From the NCBI RefSeq assembly GCF_905397285.1, contig NZ_CAJPUX010000002.1, forward strand, positions 992,001 through 1,056,000: DNA of 64,000 nt. The letters run 5' to 3'. This document shows, one piece after another, positions 35,789-43,389 of this stretch; position 1 is the stretch's first letter, and every line of letters begins with the position of its first letter. The notes beneath the pieces are model-generated. The model saw only the letters and a program-made list of their open reading frames with translations. It was not told the DNA's origin and made no database searches. This DNA is from Cupriavidus plantarum (GTDB taxonomy: Bacteria > Pseudomonadota > Gammaproteobacteria > Burkholderiales > Burkholderiaceae). Both the position numbers and the translations under genes were made by a program.

Positions 35789-36650
35789 GCGAGCCGTACC
35801 GGTTTGCGTACAGCCACGTGAACTCCGCGCCCAGCAGGAAGATCTGCGCGGAGTAATACACCCAGACCAGCACGATCACCAGCGAGCCGGCGGCCCCGTA
35901 CCCTGACGCAACGCCGGTCTTGCCGATATACAGGCCGATCAGCACCTTGCCGATCGTGAAAAGGGTCGCCGTCACCAGGGCGCCGAGCCATACGTCCAGC
36001 CACCGGACCCTGGCGTGCGGCATGATCTTGTAGATCATCGCGAAGACCACCGTCGTGAGGCCAAAGCTCAGCAGCAGGTCGATACCGTGCGCCACGGCCT
36101 CCACCTCGCCATCCGTCGTCCACGCGCGTCCGAGCGCGGACACCGCCGCGCTGGCGACCAGGGAGACGATCAGCAGGAAGCCGATGCCGAGCACCATCCC
36201 GAACGACAGCACGCGCGTGCGAATCAGCTCGACGATGCCCGAAGCCTTCTTGCGCTCCGGAACGCGCCATATGCGATCGAGCGCGTCCTGAAGCTCGGCG
36301 AAGACCGTCGTCGCGCCAACGAACAGCGTGATGGCTCCGACGATCGCGGTGAGCGTGCCCGCGCCAGGCCGATTCAGCGACACGAGCATCGCCTCGATCG
36401 CCTCCGCGCCATCGGTGCCCACCAACCCGCCGATCTGCTGCACCACGGCGCCGCGCGCCGCATCCGCCCCGAACACGAGCCCCGCCACGCTGATGACGAT
36501 CAGCAGCAGCGGCGCGACGGAGAACACGGTGTAGTAGGCCAGCGCCGCGCCCATGCTCGGCGCATAGTCGTCGAGCCATGCCGAGACCGTGTCTCTGAGC
36601 AGGATGAAGAAGTTTCTCGAGTGGGAAAGACCGGTGCGCCAGTTTTGCAT
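35706..36650 (-). CDS. YihY/virulence factor BrkB family membrane protein
   Basis: 314 aa with about six membrane segments. Family markers are SMGAALAYYTVFSVAPLLLIVISVAGLVFG, then DALDRIWRVPERKK, and the late GYGAAGSLVIVLVWVYYSAQIFLLGAEFTWLYANRYG. The C-terminal 25 residues are a Ser/Thr/Ala-rich tail that overlaps the phospholipase gene on the other strand. The cellular role of YihY/BrkB proteins is not settled; the former RNase BN assignment was abandoned. Confidence 0.93.
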   Translation of the reverse strand: MQNWRTGLSHSRNFFILLRDTVSAWLDDYAPSMGAALAYYTVFSVAPLLLIVISVAGLVFGADAARGAVVQQIGGLVGTDGAEAIEAMLVSLNRPGAGTLTAIVGAITLFVGATTVFAELQDALDRIWRVPERKKASGIVELIRTRVLSFGMVLGIGFLLIVSLVASAAVSALGRAWTTDGEVEAVAHGIDLLLSFGLTTVVFAMIYKIMPHARVRWLDVWLGALVTATLFTIGKVLIGLYIGKTGVASGYGAAGSLVIVLVWVYYSAQIFLLGAEFTWLYANRYGSLKAAPQSGTTAHPQTSAATGAASTRRT

Positions 36651-36774
36651 GGCTGATGGGGCGCCCTCGGTTGGCGGACGCCGGGGAGTTCGAATGCCCG
36701 ATGCGGGGCAATATCGATGCCAGCCGGTGCGAATCCTGAATCAGGAGCTACGGGCGTACAAAAACGATGGGCGT

Positions 36775-36802
36775 AAAAAAACCCCGCTGGGCGGGGTTTT
36801 TT
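36775..36802 (-). terminator. Intrinsic terminator of the cold-shock gene (bidirectional)
   Basis: ACCCCGC-TGG-GCGGGGT forms a 7-bp GC-rich stem flanked by A6 on the left and T6 on the right, so it can stop transcription in both directions. It lies 18 bp after the cspA stop codon and also shields cspA from rightward readthrough. Confidence 0.93.
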
Positions 36803-36820
36803 ATCAGGCGAGCAGCAAGC

Positions 36821-37024
36821 TTAGATCGCTTCGATCTTCGTTGCGGCCGGGCCCTTTTGGCCAACGCCAGCGACGTAGCGAACCTTCTGGCCTTCTGCGA
36901 GCGACTTGAAGCCGCTGCCCTGGATCTCGGAGAAGTGCGCGAACAGGTCGTTACCACCTGCGTCCGGGGTGATGAAGCCAAAGCCCTTTGCGTCGTTGAA
37001 CCACTTAACGGTACCGGTTTCCAT
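36821..37024 (-). CDS. cspA: Cold-shock protein, CspA family
   Basis: 67 aa OB-fold single-stranded nucleic-acid binding protein from the ATG at 37024, with AAGGAAT upstream. RNP1 is KGFGFI and RNP2 LFAHF (Ala where E. coli CspA has Val, as common in beta-proteobacteria); the N-terminus is [21 protein letters not shown]. It is monocistronic with a strong terminator at 36775-36802. A near-consensus sigma-70 promoter at 37153-37181 gives a leader of about 120 nt, in keeping with the structured leaders of cold-shock mRNAs. Confidence 0.96.
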   Translation of the reverse strand: METGTVKWFNDAKGFGFITPDAGGNDLFAHFSEIQGSGFKSLAEGQKVRYVAGVGQKGPAATKIEAI

Positions 37025-37152
37025 GTTGGATTCCTTAAAAGAGTTTCTCGGCCGGCAAAAACACCGCCGAGGCATGACGATCAAGGAAGCAACAATGAAT
37101 GACGTAGCACGTCAGGTACTTCGAGCAACAACTTGAGATCCTGCGAGGACTG

Positions 37153-37181
37153 TTTATACAGAGGCTGGCCGTCCGCGTCAA
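37153..37181 (-). promoter_or_regulatory. Sigma-70 promoter of the cold-shock gene with long 5' leader
   Basis: Read leftward, TTGACG (37181-37176) and TATAAA (37158-37153) are separated by exactly 17 bp, five of six matches each. A start near 37146 leaves about 120 nt of leader before the cspA ATG. The leader contains a hairpin CTCGGC/GCCGAG (37047-37071). A palindrome CTGT-TTAT-ACAG (37150-37161) covers the -10. Confidence 0.75.
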
Positions 37182-37196
37182 TGTATTTTTTTAGAG

Positions 37197-37832
37197 TCAT
37201 CGCAATCGGGCGTGCACGGCGCGGCGCAAAGTGGGCAGCAAAGTGGCCTCGAACCACGGGTTTTGCCGCATCCAGAGCACCACGCGCCACGACGGATGCG
37301 GCAGCGGAAACACATTCGGCCCAAATGCCGCGAAATCGGCGACGGCCTCGGCCATCGAGCGCCTGGGCCGCCGAGGGAGGTAGGCGGCCTGCGCGTAACT
37401 GCCCACGAGCAGCGTCAGGCGGTCCGCCGGCAGGGCGTCCAGCACGCGCTGATGCCACAGCGGCGCACATTCGCGCCGTGGCGGCAGGTCTCCGCTGCCG
37501 CCTTTCCCGGGATAGCAGAACCCCATGGGCATCAGGGCAATTCGCGAGGCATCGTAGAACACCTCCTTGCCGATGCCGAGCCAGTCCCGCAGGCGATCGC
37601 CGCTGGCATCGTCGAACGGCACGCCGCTCGCATGCACGCGCGAGCCGGGCGCCTGGCCAACGATCAGGATGCGAGAGGTGGCGCTGAACTGCACCACCGG
37701 GCGCGGGCCGGCTTGCAGATGCGCGGCGCAGTGGGTGCATGCGGCGATGTCGCGCCGCAGGAGAGAAATCTTGTCCCGGGGGTGGGCGAGGTCGAGGGAC
37801 AGCTTGGCTTCGGTATGGGGCACGGGCGCCAT
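37197..37832 (-). CDS. Uracil-DNA glycosylase family protein
   Basis: 211 aa from the ATG at 37832. It has the UDG fold motifs ILIVGQAPGSRVHASGVPFDDASGDRLRDWLG (motif with the nucleotide-activating loop) and, near the end, FPLPHPSWRV (the HPS motif that inserts into DNA). The N-terminal region has ACTHCAAHL, a CxxC-like pair. FCYPGKGGSGDLPPRRECAPLWHQ is characteristic of the UDG-like subfamily often called uracil-DNA glycosylase family protein, whose actual base specificity is not established. The longer frame upstream to 37937 has no supporting signal. Confidence 0.85.
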   Translation of the reverse strand: MAPVPHTEAKLSLDLAHPRDKISLLRRDIAACTHCAAHLQAGPRPVVQFSATSRILIVGQAPGSRVHASGVPFDDASGDRLRDWLGIGKEVFYDASRIALMPMGFCYPGKGGSGDLPPRRECAPLWHQRVLDALPADRLTLLVGSYAQAAYLPRRPRRSMAEAVADFAAFGPNVFPLPHPSWRVVLWMRQNPWFEATLLPTLRRAVHARLR

Positions 37833-38032
37833 TTTACGCGTGTGGAGGCGAGCGCTCGGATCTTCGTTTCCTCGTCTCCAGCGGCGCGTGCGCCATATGC
37901 GGGAATAAAATTTCTCTATGCCGGGGATCCATGGCATGGCATTCCTTGAATGAGGTCATCCTTGGGCGATCTTGGAATCCACTTTCCGCGGGCGCGTCGT
38001 AGCATGACCGCTTCGTTCAGGAGATTGGAATC

Positions 38033-39208
38033 ATGAGTACCGACACCCAGCGCTACTTCGACTACGCCGCCACCACGCCCGCCGACCTTCGCGTCATGGA
38101 GGCAATGTTTGGGTGCCTCGGGGCCGGAGGGGTGTTCGGGAATCCCGCGTCGAGTTCGCATACGGCGGGACTGAAGGCGAAACACCTCGTCGAAACGGCG
38201 CGTGCCCAGGTAGCGGATCTGATCGGTGCCGCGCCGTCGGAGATCGTATGGACGTCCGGTGCGACGGAGTCCAACAATCTGGCGCTCAAGGGTTTCTTCG
38301 AGGCCGAGCAGGGACGGCGTCATCTCGTGACCAGCAGCCTCGAGCACAAGGCGATTCTGGATACCGCCTCGCACCTCGAGCGGCGCGGGGCGTCGGTGAC
38401 CTGCCTTGTGCCGGATGCGTCGGGCGAAATCACGGTGGCCGCGGTGGAGGCGGCGATCGGACGCGATACGGGACTTGTATCGCTGATGATGGTCAACAAC
38501 GAGATCGGCACGCTGACCGACGTCGCCGCCATCTCACGTGTGGTGCATGCCGCCGGCGCGTTGCTGCACGTGGACGCCGCGCAGGCCGCGGGCAAGGTAG
38601 AGATCGACGTCAAGGCGATGGGCATCGATCTGCTGTCGATGTCGGCGCACAAGCTCTATGGTCCCAAGGGGATCGGCGCGCTCTATGTGAGCCGCGACGT
38701 GGCGCCGCGTATTGCCTGCCAGATGCATGGGGGCGGGCATGAGCAGGGCCTGCGGTCGGGCACGCTTCCCACGCATCAGATCGTCGGCATGGGGACGGCC
38801 TGCGAGGTGGCGCGCATGGAGATGGCGGCGGACAACGCCCGTATCGCGTCATTGAGCGCTCGGCTTCTGGCGGGCGTGGGCGCGTTGGAGATCGTGACGC
38901 AGAACGCCTGCGACGCGCCGCGCATTCCGCATACGCTGAGCCTGACGGTGGACTCGCCCAACTTCTTTCCGTTCATGCTGGCGGACGAGTTGGCCGTGTC
39001 GTCCACGTCGGCATGCAATTCGGCGGCGGGCAAGCCTTCGCACGTGCTGACCGGCATCGGGCTGAGCGCGGAAGCGGCGGAACGGACGGTGCGGTTGAGC
39101 CTTGGGCGATTTACCACCGAGGCGGACGTCGATGCCGCGGTCGCATCCTTCGGCAAGGCGATTGCGCAGTGCCGGGCGTTCGACGTGCCGCGGCAGAAGG
39201 TGGCGTAA
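38033..39208 (+). CDS. Cysteine desulfurase (IscS/NifS-like), stand-alone
   Basis: 391 aa PLP enzyme. The Schiff-base lysine is K207 in SAHKLYGPKG, the cofactor-binding TSGATESNNLALKG is near residue 75, and the persulfide-forming cysteine is C328 in SSTSACNSAAGKPSHVL, at the same position as in E. coli IscS. AGGAGA lies 8 nt before the ATG. It would release sulfur from L-cysteine as a persulfide for Fe-S cluster or thio-cofactor assembly. No iscU, iscA or hscBA genes are near, so it is a dedicated or second desulfurase and not the isc operon copy. Confidence 0.92.
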   Translation: MSTDTQRYFDYAATTPADLRVMEAMFGCLGAGGVFGNPASSSHTAGLKAKHLVETARAQVADLIGAAPSEIVWTSGATESNNLALKGFFEAEQGRRHLVTSSLEHKAILDTASHLERRGASVTCLVPDASGEITVAAVEAAIGRDTGLVSLMMVNNEIGTLTDVAAISRVVHAAGALLHVDAAQAAGKVEIDVKAMGIDLLSMSAHKLYGPKGIGALYVSRDVAPRIACQMHGGGHEQGLRSGTLPTHQIVGMGTACEVARMEMAADNARIASLSARLLAGVGALEIVTQNACDAPRIPHTLSLTVDSPNFFPFMLADELAVSSTSACNSAAGKPSHVLTGIGLSAEAAERTVRLSLGRFTTEADVDAAVASFGKAIAQCRAFDVPRQKVA

Positions 39209-39616
39209 GCCGCTGGCGCAACCCGCAAAAAAAAAACCCGCCGGGGGAGCCGGCGGGGAGCAGGGGGTGATTCGGGGGGTGTTTCAGGATGGGTCAGATC
39301 CTGAGTTCCAATGTAGTTCGCCCGAATCGGCCGCGCTGTCGGTGTCTGTCTGATATCGCACGGACGGTACTTTTGTCAGATATAAGCAATATTGGAGTTT
39401 CCCGGTAAGAATTGCAACCGTCACATCCGGATGGCCTTCGGCGGGGAATTCCTGCACCCGTTCTCCCCCTACATTGGAGGGGATTCGGAGAGGTGACATG
39501 TCATTCGGAGGTCATGCGTCGCGCGTAACCTCGCCGGCATTCGATCGCTTCGCATAGCACGAGGCGAACGCCCTTCACGCAAGGGTTTGACATTCGTAAT
39601 GCCGGGGAGCTTTGCC
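39209..39616. other. 408-bp intergenic region before the chemosensory-like operon
   Basis: This is the longest gene-free stretch. It contains a leftward intrinsic terminator (39227-39257), an AT-richer block around 39370-39410 (TTGTCAGATATAAGCAATATTGG) unlike the surrounding GC level, and the GGGGAG ribosome-binding site of the kinase gene near 39602. A 71-codon frame on the minus strand (39284-39499) has only about half of its third positions G or C, so it is probably not coding. I see no confident sigma-70, sigma-54 or sigma-28 promoter for the rightward operon. Confidence 0.6.
39227..39257 (-). terminator. Leftward intrinsic terminator with no obvious upstream gene
   Basis: CCCGCCGG (39237-39244) pairs perfectly with CCGGCGGG (39250-39257) around a 5-nt loop, and ten consecutive A residues (39227-39236) precede it on the plus strand. 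Read leftward this is hairpin plus T10, a strong terminator. Read rightward there is no T-run. The nearest leftward gene to the right begins more than 4 kb away. Confidence 0.85.
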
Positions 39617-42010
39617 ATGACCATTCGTCAGCGCATCGTGCTGCTGATCGTCCTGATGTGTCTGGCGTTGACCGCAATAGGCGGTTACGCCGTACTGCAG
39701 ACACGTTCCAGTGCATCCGAAGTGAAACGAGTCACCGAGGGCGTCGTACCCAGCGCGCTCGCGTCGGCCGACGTCGTGTCGCTCGTGAAGGACGTTCAAC
39801 TCGCCACCATGGCGCTGGTGTACGCGCCCGATGCCAACCTGCTTTCGCAGGCACAGGATGATCTGAAGGCCCGCGAGGCCGCGTTGCGCGAAGCGCTCGG
39901 CAGACAGACGGCCAACGCCGCGACCCATGCGCAGAAGGGCCTCGTCGCGCAGGCCGGCGAAAGCCTTGCCAACTATTTCGACGCCATTCGCGAGACCGCG
40001 GAAATGAAGGCCGCGGGCCGCGACGAGATCGCGCAGGCGTTCCTGTTCGCCAACGTCGCGCGGTATCGCGACGAGATGGAGAAGATCGTCGATACCCTCC
40101 GCGTGGAAAAGAACCGCGAGAAGGACGACGCCATCGCGATGCTCAACGGCCAGCTTGACAGCGCCGCCGGGACCATCGGCGCGGTCAGCGCTGCCGCCGT
40201 GCTGCTGCTGTCGCTGGTCGAATGGATGCTATACCGCCAGATCGCCCGACCGCTCACGCGCATGCAGACGACGATGAGCGAGATCGCCGCAAGCCAGGAT
40301 TTCACACGGCGCATCGAGGTGGGCCGCATGGACGAGATCGGCCATTCGATCGTCGCGTTCAACCAGATGATCGAGCGCATCCAGGAAGGCGCGTCGCTAC
40401 TGCGGCAGAAGACCACCGATATCCAGGCGATCCTGCAGAACATGCAGCAGGGCATCCTGACCGTGGTCGATGGCGGCCTCGTCCATCCCGAGTATTCGGC
40501 CTATCTGGAACAGATCTTCGACACGCGCGACATCGCGGGCCGCAACTTCATGGCGCTCGTATTCGCCGATGCGGACCTCGGCGCCGATGCCCGCTCGCAG
40601 GTGGAGGCCGCCATCGACGCCTGCCTGGGGCAGGACGGCATCAACTTCGTGTTCAACGAACATCTTCTGCCGACCGAAGTCGAGAAGCGCATGGCGGACG
40701 GGCAGGTCAAGGTGCTGGACCTGAGCTGGTCCGCGATCACCGACGATGACGACATCATCGTCCGCCTGATGCTCTGCGTGCGCGACGTGACGCAACTGCG
40801 GGAGCTCGCGGCCGAAGCCAGCGAGCAGCGCCGCAGCCTGGAGATCATTGGCGAGATCCTGGCGCTCGGCGAAGAGAAGTTCCATCGGTTCATGGACAGC
40901 GCGCACGGCTTCGTGCACGAGAACGAGCACATCATCCGCCAGTCCACCGAGGCGGACGATGCCGCCATCGCCGCGCTGTTCCGCAACATGCATACCATCA
41001 AGGGCAATGCGCGCACGTACAAGCTGCTGCATTTGACCGACGTCGTGCATGAGGCCGAGCAGCGGCTGGAACTGCTGCGCAGCCTCGAGCGGGAGGCCCA
41101 CGCGTGGAACCCCGATGCGCTGCTGAAGGACGTCGCGCGCGTGCGTGACACGCTCGCCCGTTATCGCAAGATTCATGAGGAAAAACTGAGCCGCGGAGGC
41201 GCCCGCGATGGCCTGGGCGGCGACTGGTCCGCGCGCGCGGCGCACCCGCAGGACGCGGTGGGCCATGTGCGAGAGAGCCTGAGGCTGCTCGAGGGCGCGC
41301 GGACGGACAGCCTTGCGGAGCTGGTCTCCATGCGCGCGGCGGTGCATCGCATCCTGCGCGTGCTCGATGCCTCAAGCCTGAGCGAGGTGCTGCAGCCCGT
41401 GGTCGAAGCGCTGCCGTCGCTGGCCGCCGAACTCGGCAAGGCCGCGCCGGAAGTCATCATTCAGGACAACGGCTACCGGCTGCGCGCGGAAGTCGCCGGC
41501 ATGCTGGAGAACGTTTTCACGCATCTGCTGCGCAATGCGATCGACCATGGCATCGAGCCCGTGCAGGCGCGACTCGCGGCCGGCAAGCCCGTCGCGGGAA
41601 CGATCCGCATCGACGCAGGCGTCGATGGGCAGACGCTGCAGATCACCGTCGCCGACGATGGCCGCGGCCTCGCGCTGGCGAGGATCCGGGCGACGGCGGT
41701 CGAACGGGGCTGGGTCGCGGATGACGCGGTGCTCGGCGACGAGGCGATTGCCCAGTTCATCTTCCATCCGGGTTTCTCGACGGCCGATACGGTGACGAAG
41801 ATCTCCGGCCGCGGTGTGGGCATGGACGCCGTCCGCGAGTTCCTGAGCCGCTCGGGCGGCACCATCGAACTGCGCTTCACTGACAACCACGCGGGTGCGT
41901 CGTTCCGCCACTTCCAGACGGTGGTGAGCCTGCCGGGCAAGTTTGCCGTGGATAGCGTGGCGGCCCTGGCGGAGACGCCGGCATCGATGACGCTGCAGGC
42001 GCCCTATTGA
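39617..42010 (+). CDS. Membrane-bound CheA-like histidine kinase with HAMP, PAS-like, Hpt and HATPase domains, no CheW-like domain
   Basis: 797 aa from the ATG at 39617 (GGGGAG about 8 nt upstream). Order: membrane segment (about 7-27), periplasmic helical region (to about 185), second membrane segment (GAVSAAAVLLLSLVEWMLY), HAMP (QIARPLTRMQTTMSEIAAS), a PAS-like part (ILQNMQQGILTVVDGGLVHPEYSAYLEQIF), an Hpt domain with the phospho-accepting H459 in NMHTIKGNARTYKL, and a CheA-type ATPase with the N box near N640 (LLRNAIDHGIEP), G1 DDGRGLA (D680) and G2 ISGRGVGMDAVREFL. The protein ends about 45 residues after that, so the CheW-binding P5 domain of CheA is absent. It heads a four-gene operon with MCP-, CheX- and CheY-like genes. 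Confidence 0.88.
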   Translation: MTIRQRIVLLIVLMCLALTAIGGYAVLQTRSSASEVKRVTEGVVPSALASADVVSLVKDVQLATMALVYAPDANLLSQAQDDLKAREAALREALGRQTANAATHAQKGLVAQAGESLANYFDAIRETAEMKAAGRDEIAQAFLFANVARYRDEMEKIVDTLRVEKNREKDDAIAMLNGQLDSAAGTIGAVSAAAVLLLSLVEWMLYRQIARPLTRMQTTMSEIAASQDFTRRIEVGRMDEIGHSIVAFNQMIERIQEGASLLRQKTTDIQAILQNMQQGILTVVDGGLVHPEYSAYLEQIFDTRDIAGRNFMALVFADADLGADARSQVEAAIDACLGQDGINFVFNEHLLPTEVEKRMADGQVKVLDLSWSAITDDDDIIVRLMLCVRDVTQLRELAAEASEQRRSLEIIGEILALGEEKFHRFMDSAHGFVHENEHIIRQSTEADDAAIAALFRNMHTIKGNARTYKLLHLTDVVHEAEQRLELLRSLEREAHAWNPDALLKDVARVRDTLARYRKIHEEKLSRGGARDGLGGDWSARAAHPQDAVGHVRESLRLLEGARTDSLAELVSMRAAVHRILRVLDASSLSEVLQPVVEALPSLAAELGKAAPEVIIQDNGYRLRAEVAGMLENVFTHLLRNAIDHGIEPVQARLAAGKPVAGTIRIDAGVDGQTLQITVADDGRGLALARIRATAVERGWVADDAVLGDEAIAQFIFHPGFSTADTVTKISGRGVGMDAVREFLSRSGGTIELRFTDNHAGASFRHFQTVVSLPGKFAVDSVAALAETPASMTLQAPY

Positions 42011-42027
42011 AGGAAGGAGTAGGCGGG

Positions 42028-42759
42028 ATGATCGAGTATGGAATCGGCATGCTGGCCGGGGCGGCAGCCATGGCCGCGGCCGGTGGCCTTGCATGGCGCC
42101 GCCATGCGCGCCGTATGCGGGCACTGGCCGGCATCCAGCGCGACGACGCCGTCGCGCCGCTGGAACAGGCCAATGCGACGCTGCACGCTGACCTGGAACG
42201 TTGCGAGCAGGACCTGCAAACGCTGCATGAATCACTGCGCCGCGTGGAGGCCGCCGCCGCCGAAGAGTCCGCGATGCTGGCGCAGCGCGATGCAGAGCGC
42301 GCGGAAACCGCCCGGCAGCAGGCGGCGGCGCGGGAACAGGCCCGCCGCATCGCCGAGGAAACACAGCGTCTGCGCGGCCTTGCGCATACATTCGAGCGCT
42401 GGCACGAGCAGATGATCTCGCTGATGGCGCGCAATGAGGCGATGCACGCGCAGAACATGGAACTGTCGTCGATCGTGCGGCACGTCGTCATCGTGTCGCT
42501 GAACGCCTCGATCGAGGCTGCGCGCGCCGGTGCGGCGGGACGCGGTTTCGGCGTGGTTGCGGGCGAGGTGCGCGCGCTGGCGGCCCGGTCGGAGGCACTG
42601 TCGAAAAGCTACGGCGACAGCCTGCATCAAAGCGATCTGACGACGACGGCGACCTTCCAGGATATCCAGGCCGGCGGCAAGATGGTGACGGCCGCGCTGT
42701 CCAGCGTCGCGATGATGGCCCAACGGCTCGAGGAGGCTTGCGCGTGCGCGACGGTCTGA
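42028..42759 (+). CDS. Minimal MCP-like signalling protein
   Basis: 243 aa from the ATG at 42028 (AAGGAAGGAG upstream). A single N-terminal membrane segment (YGIGMLAGAAAMAAAGGLAW) is followed by a long coiled coil and then a short methyl-accepting chemotaxis tip: VSLNASIEAARAGAAGRGFGVVAGEVRALAARSEALSKSYG. There is no periplasmic sensor and no HAMP, and the returning helix is short, so this is a receptor signalling hairpin on an anchor. The canonical tip normally docks CheW and CheA P5, yet neither is encoded here. It starts 17 bp after the kinase stop. Confidence 0.82.
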   Translation: MIEYGIGMLAGAAAMAAAGGLAWRRHARRMRALAGIQRDDAVAPLEQANATLHADLERCEQDLQTLHESLRRVEAAAAEESAMLAQRDAERAETARQQAAAREQARRIAEETQRLRGLAHTFERWHEQMISLMARNEAMHAQNMELSSIVRHVVIVSLNASIEAARAGAAGRGFGVVAGEVRALAARSEALSKSYGDSLHQSDLTTTATFQDIQAGGKMVTAALSSVAMMAQRLEEACACATV

Positions 42760-43370
42760 TCAGCACGCGGGCGCGGCAGAGCCTGGAGACGGTGCTGGAG
42801 CGCGCGGTGCGCGCGCGGCTGGTGCTGCGCGAAGGCGATCACTGCACGATCGCACGCGCAGGCGGGCCGGATGCCGGGGGTGTGTTCGACGACAGCGGGG
42901 TGGACGACAGCTGGGTGGACGACATCGTGGTCGTCCTGACCATCGCGTCGATGGGCTTCCGCTACATGATGTTCCTGCGGTTCCGCGACGATCCGGCATC
43001 GGCGGCTTATTTTTCGGCTTACTTTTCGGATCACTTTTCGGCGGACATCGCGCCGGGCCGCCCGTTGCGCGATGCGTTGCTGGAACTTGGCAATCTCTGC
43101 TGCGGGGCGGTCAATCAGGAACTCGGCCGGCATTTCCCCGATCTCGGCATGTCCACGCCCTATGTGCTCGGTGGCCACAGCCTTGCGTATGTCGACAGCC
43201 TGCAGCCCGACTATCGCGCCGATCTTGTCGCGTCCATCTCTGTTGCGTCGATCGAAAGCGCGGTGACGGTGGGCGCCACGATGTGCCTGTTTACGCGCGT
43301 GCCGATCGACTTCCATGCCGGAGACGACGTGGAGATGGCGGGCAGCGACGGCGCGCTCGAACTGTTTTGA
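42744..43370 (+). CDS. CheX/CheC-like phosphatase-family protein
   Basis: 208 aa from the GTG at 42744 (AGGAGG 7 nt upstream), overlapping the MCP-like gene by 16 bp. The second half resembles CheX/CheC/FliY proteins: LRDALLELGNLCCGAVNQELGRHF, then LGMSTPYVLGG and a C-terminal strand pair. In CheX the ExxN pair takes part in dephosphorylating CheY-P; here the pattern E-L-G-N (ELGNLCCGAVNQ) is present. The N-terminal half carries two sets of in-frame tandem repeats that are not part of the known domain. Function as a phosphatase of the next gene's product is inference from family and order. Confidence 0.68.
   Translation: MRDGLISTRARQSLETVLERAVRARLVLREGDHCTIARAGGPDAGGVFDDSGVDDSWVDDIVVVLTIASMGFRYMMFLRFRDDPASAAYFSAYFSDHFSADIAPGRPLRDALLELGNLCCGAVNQELGRHFPDLGMSTPYVLGGHSLAYVDSLQPDYRADLVASISVASIESAVTVGATMCLFTRVPIDFHAGDDVEMAGSDGALELF
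42885..43040 (+). repeat. Two sets of in-frame tandem repeats inside the CheX-like gene
   Basis: The first set (about 42885-42930) has near 15-bp units based on GTGGACGACAGC, encoding Val-Asp-Asp-Ser/Ile. The second (43005-43040) has three 12-bp units based on GCTTACTTTTCG, encoding Tyr/His-Phe-Ser plus Ala/Asp. The second set is much richer in T than the neighbourhood. Both keep the frame. Confidence 0.75.
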
Positions 43371-43389
43371 TTTTCAGCAGGAGAAGACC

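Noticed and set aside
37150-37161. CTGT-TTAT-ACAG as a second LexA box
   Set aside because: The spacing between the half sites is 4, not the required 8; it is just a palindrome over the cspA -10.
37081-37200. A 39-codon leftward frame whose ATG overlaps the uracil-DNA glycosylase-like stop (ATGA)
   Set aside because: It contains the near-consensus cold-shock promoter, and only about half of its third codon positions are G or C against a strongly GC-rich background, so it is more likely promoter and leader than coding. A leader peptide cannot be fully excluded.
38033-39208. Start of an isc Fe-S assembly operon
   Set aside because: No iscR, iscU, iscA, hscB or hscA follows; the next gene is 408 bp away and belongs to a signalling operon.
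39284-39499. A 71-codon leftward frame in the 408-bp gap
   Set aside because: Third-position GC is about 52 percent, no ribosome-binding site precedes the ATG and no family is recognised; the region is better described as non-coding, perhaps an RNA.
39587-39592. TTGACA just before the kinase gene as a -35 element
   Set aside because: No -10 is found 15-19 bp downstream and the position overlaps the ribosome-binding region of the chosen start.
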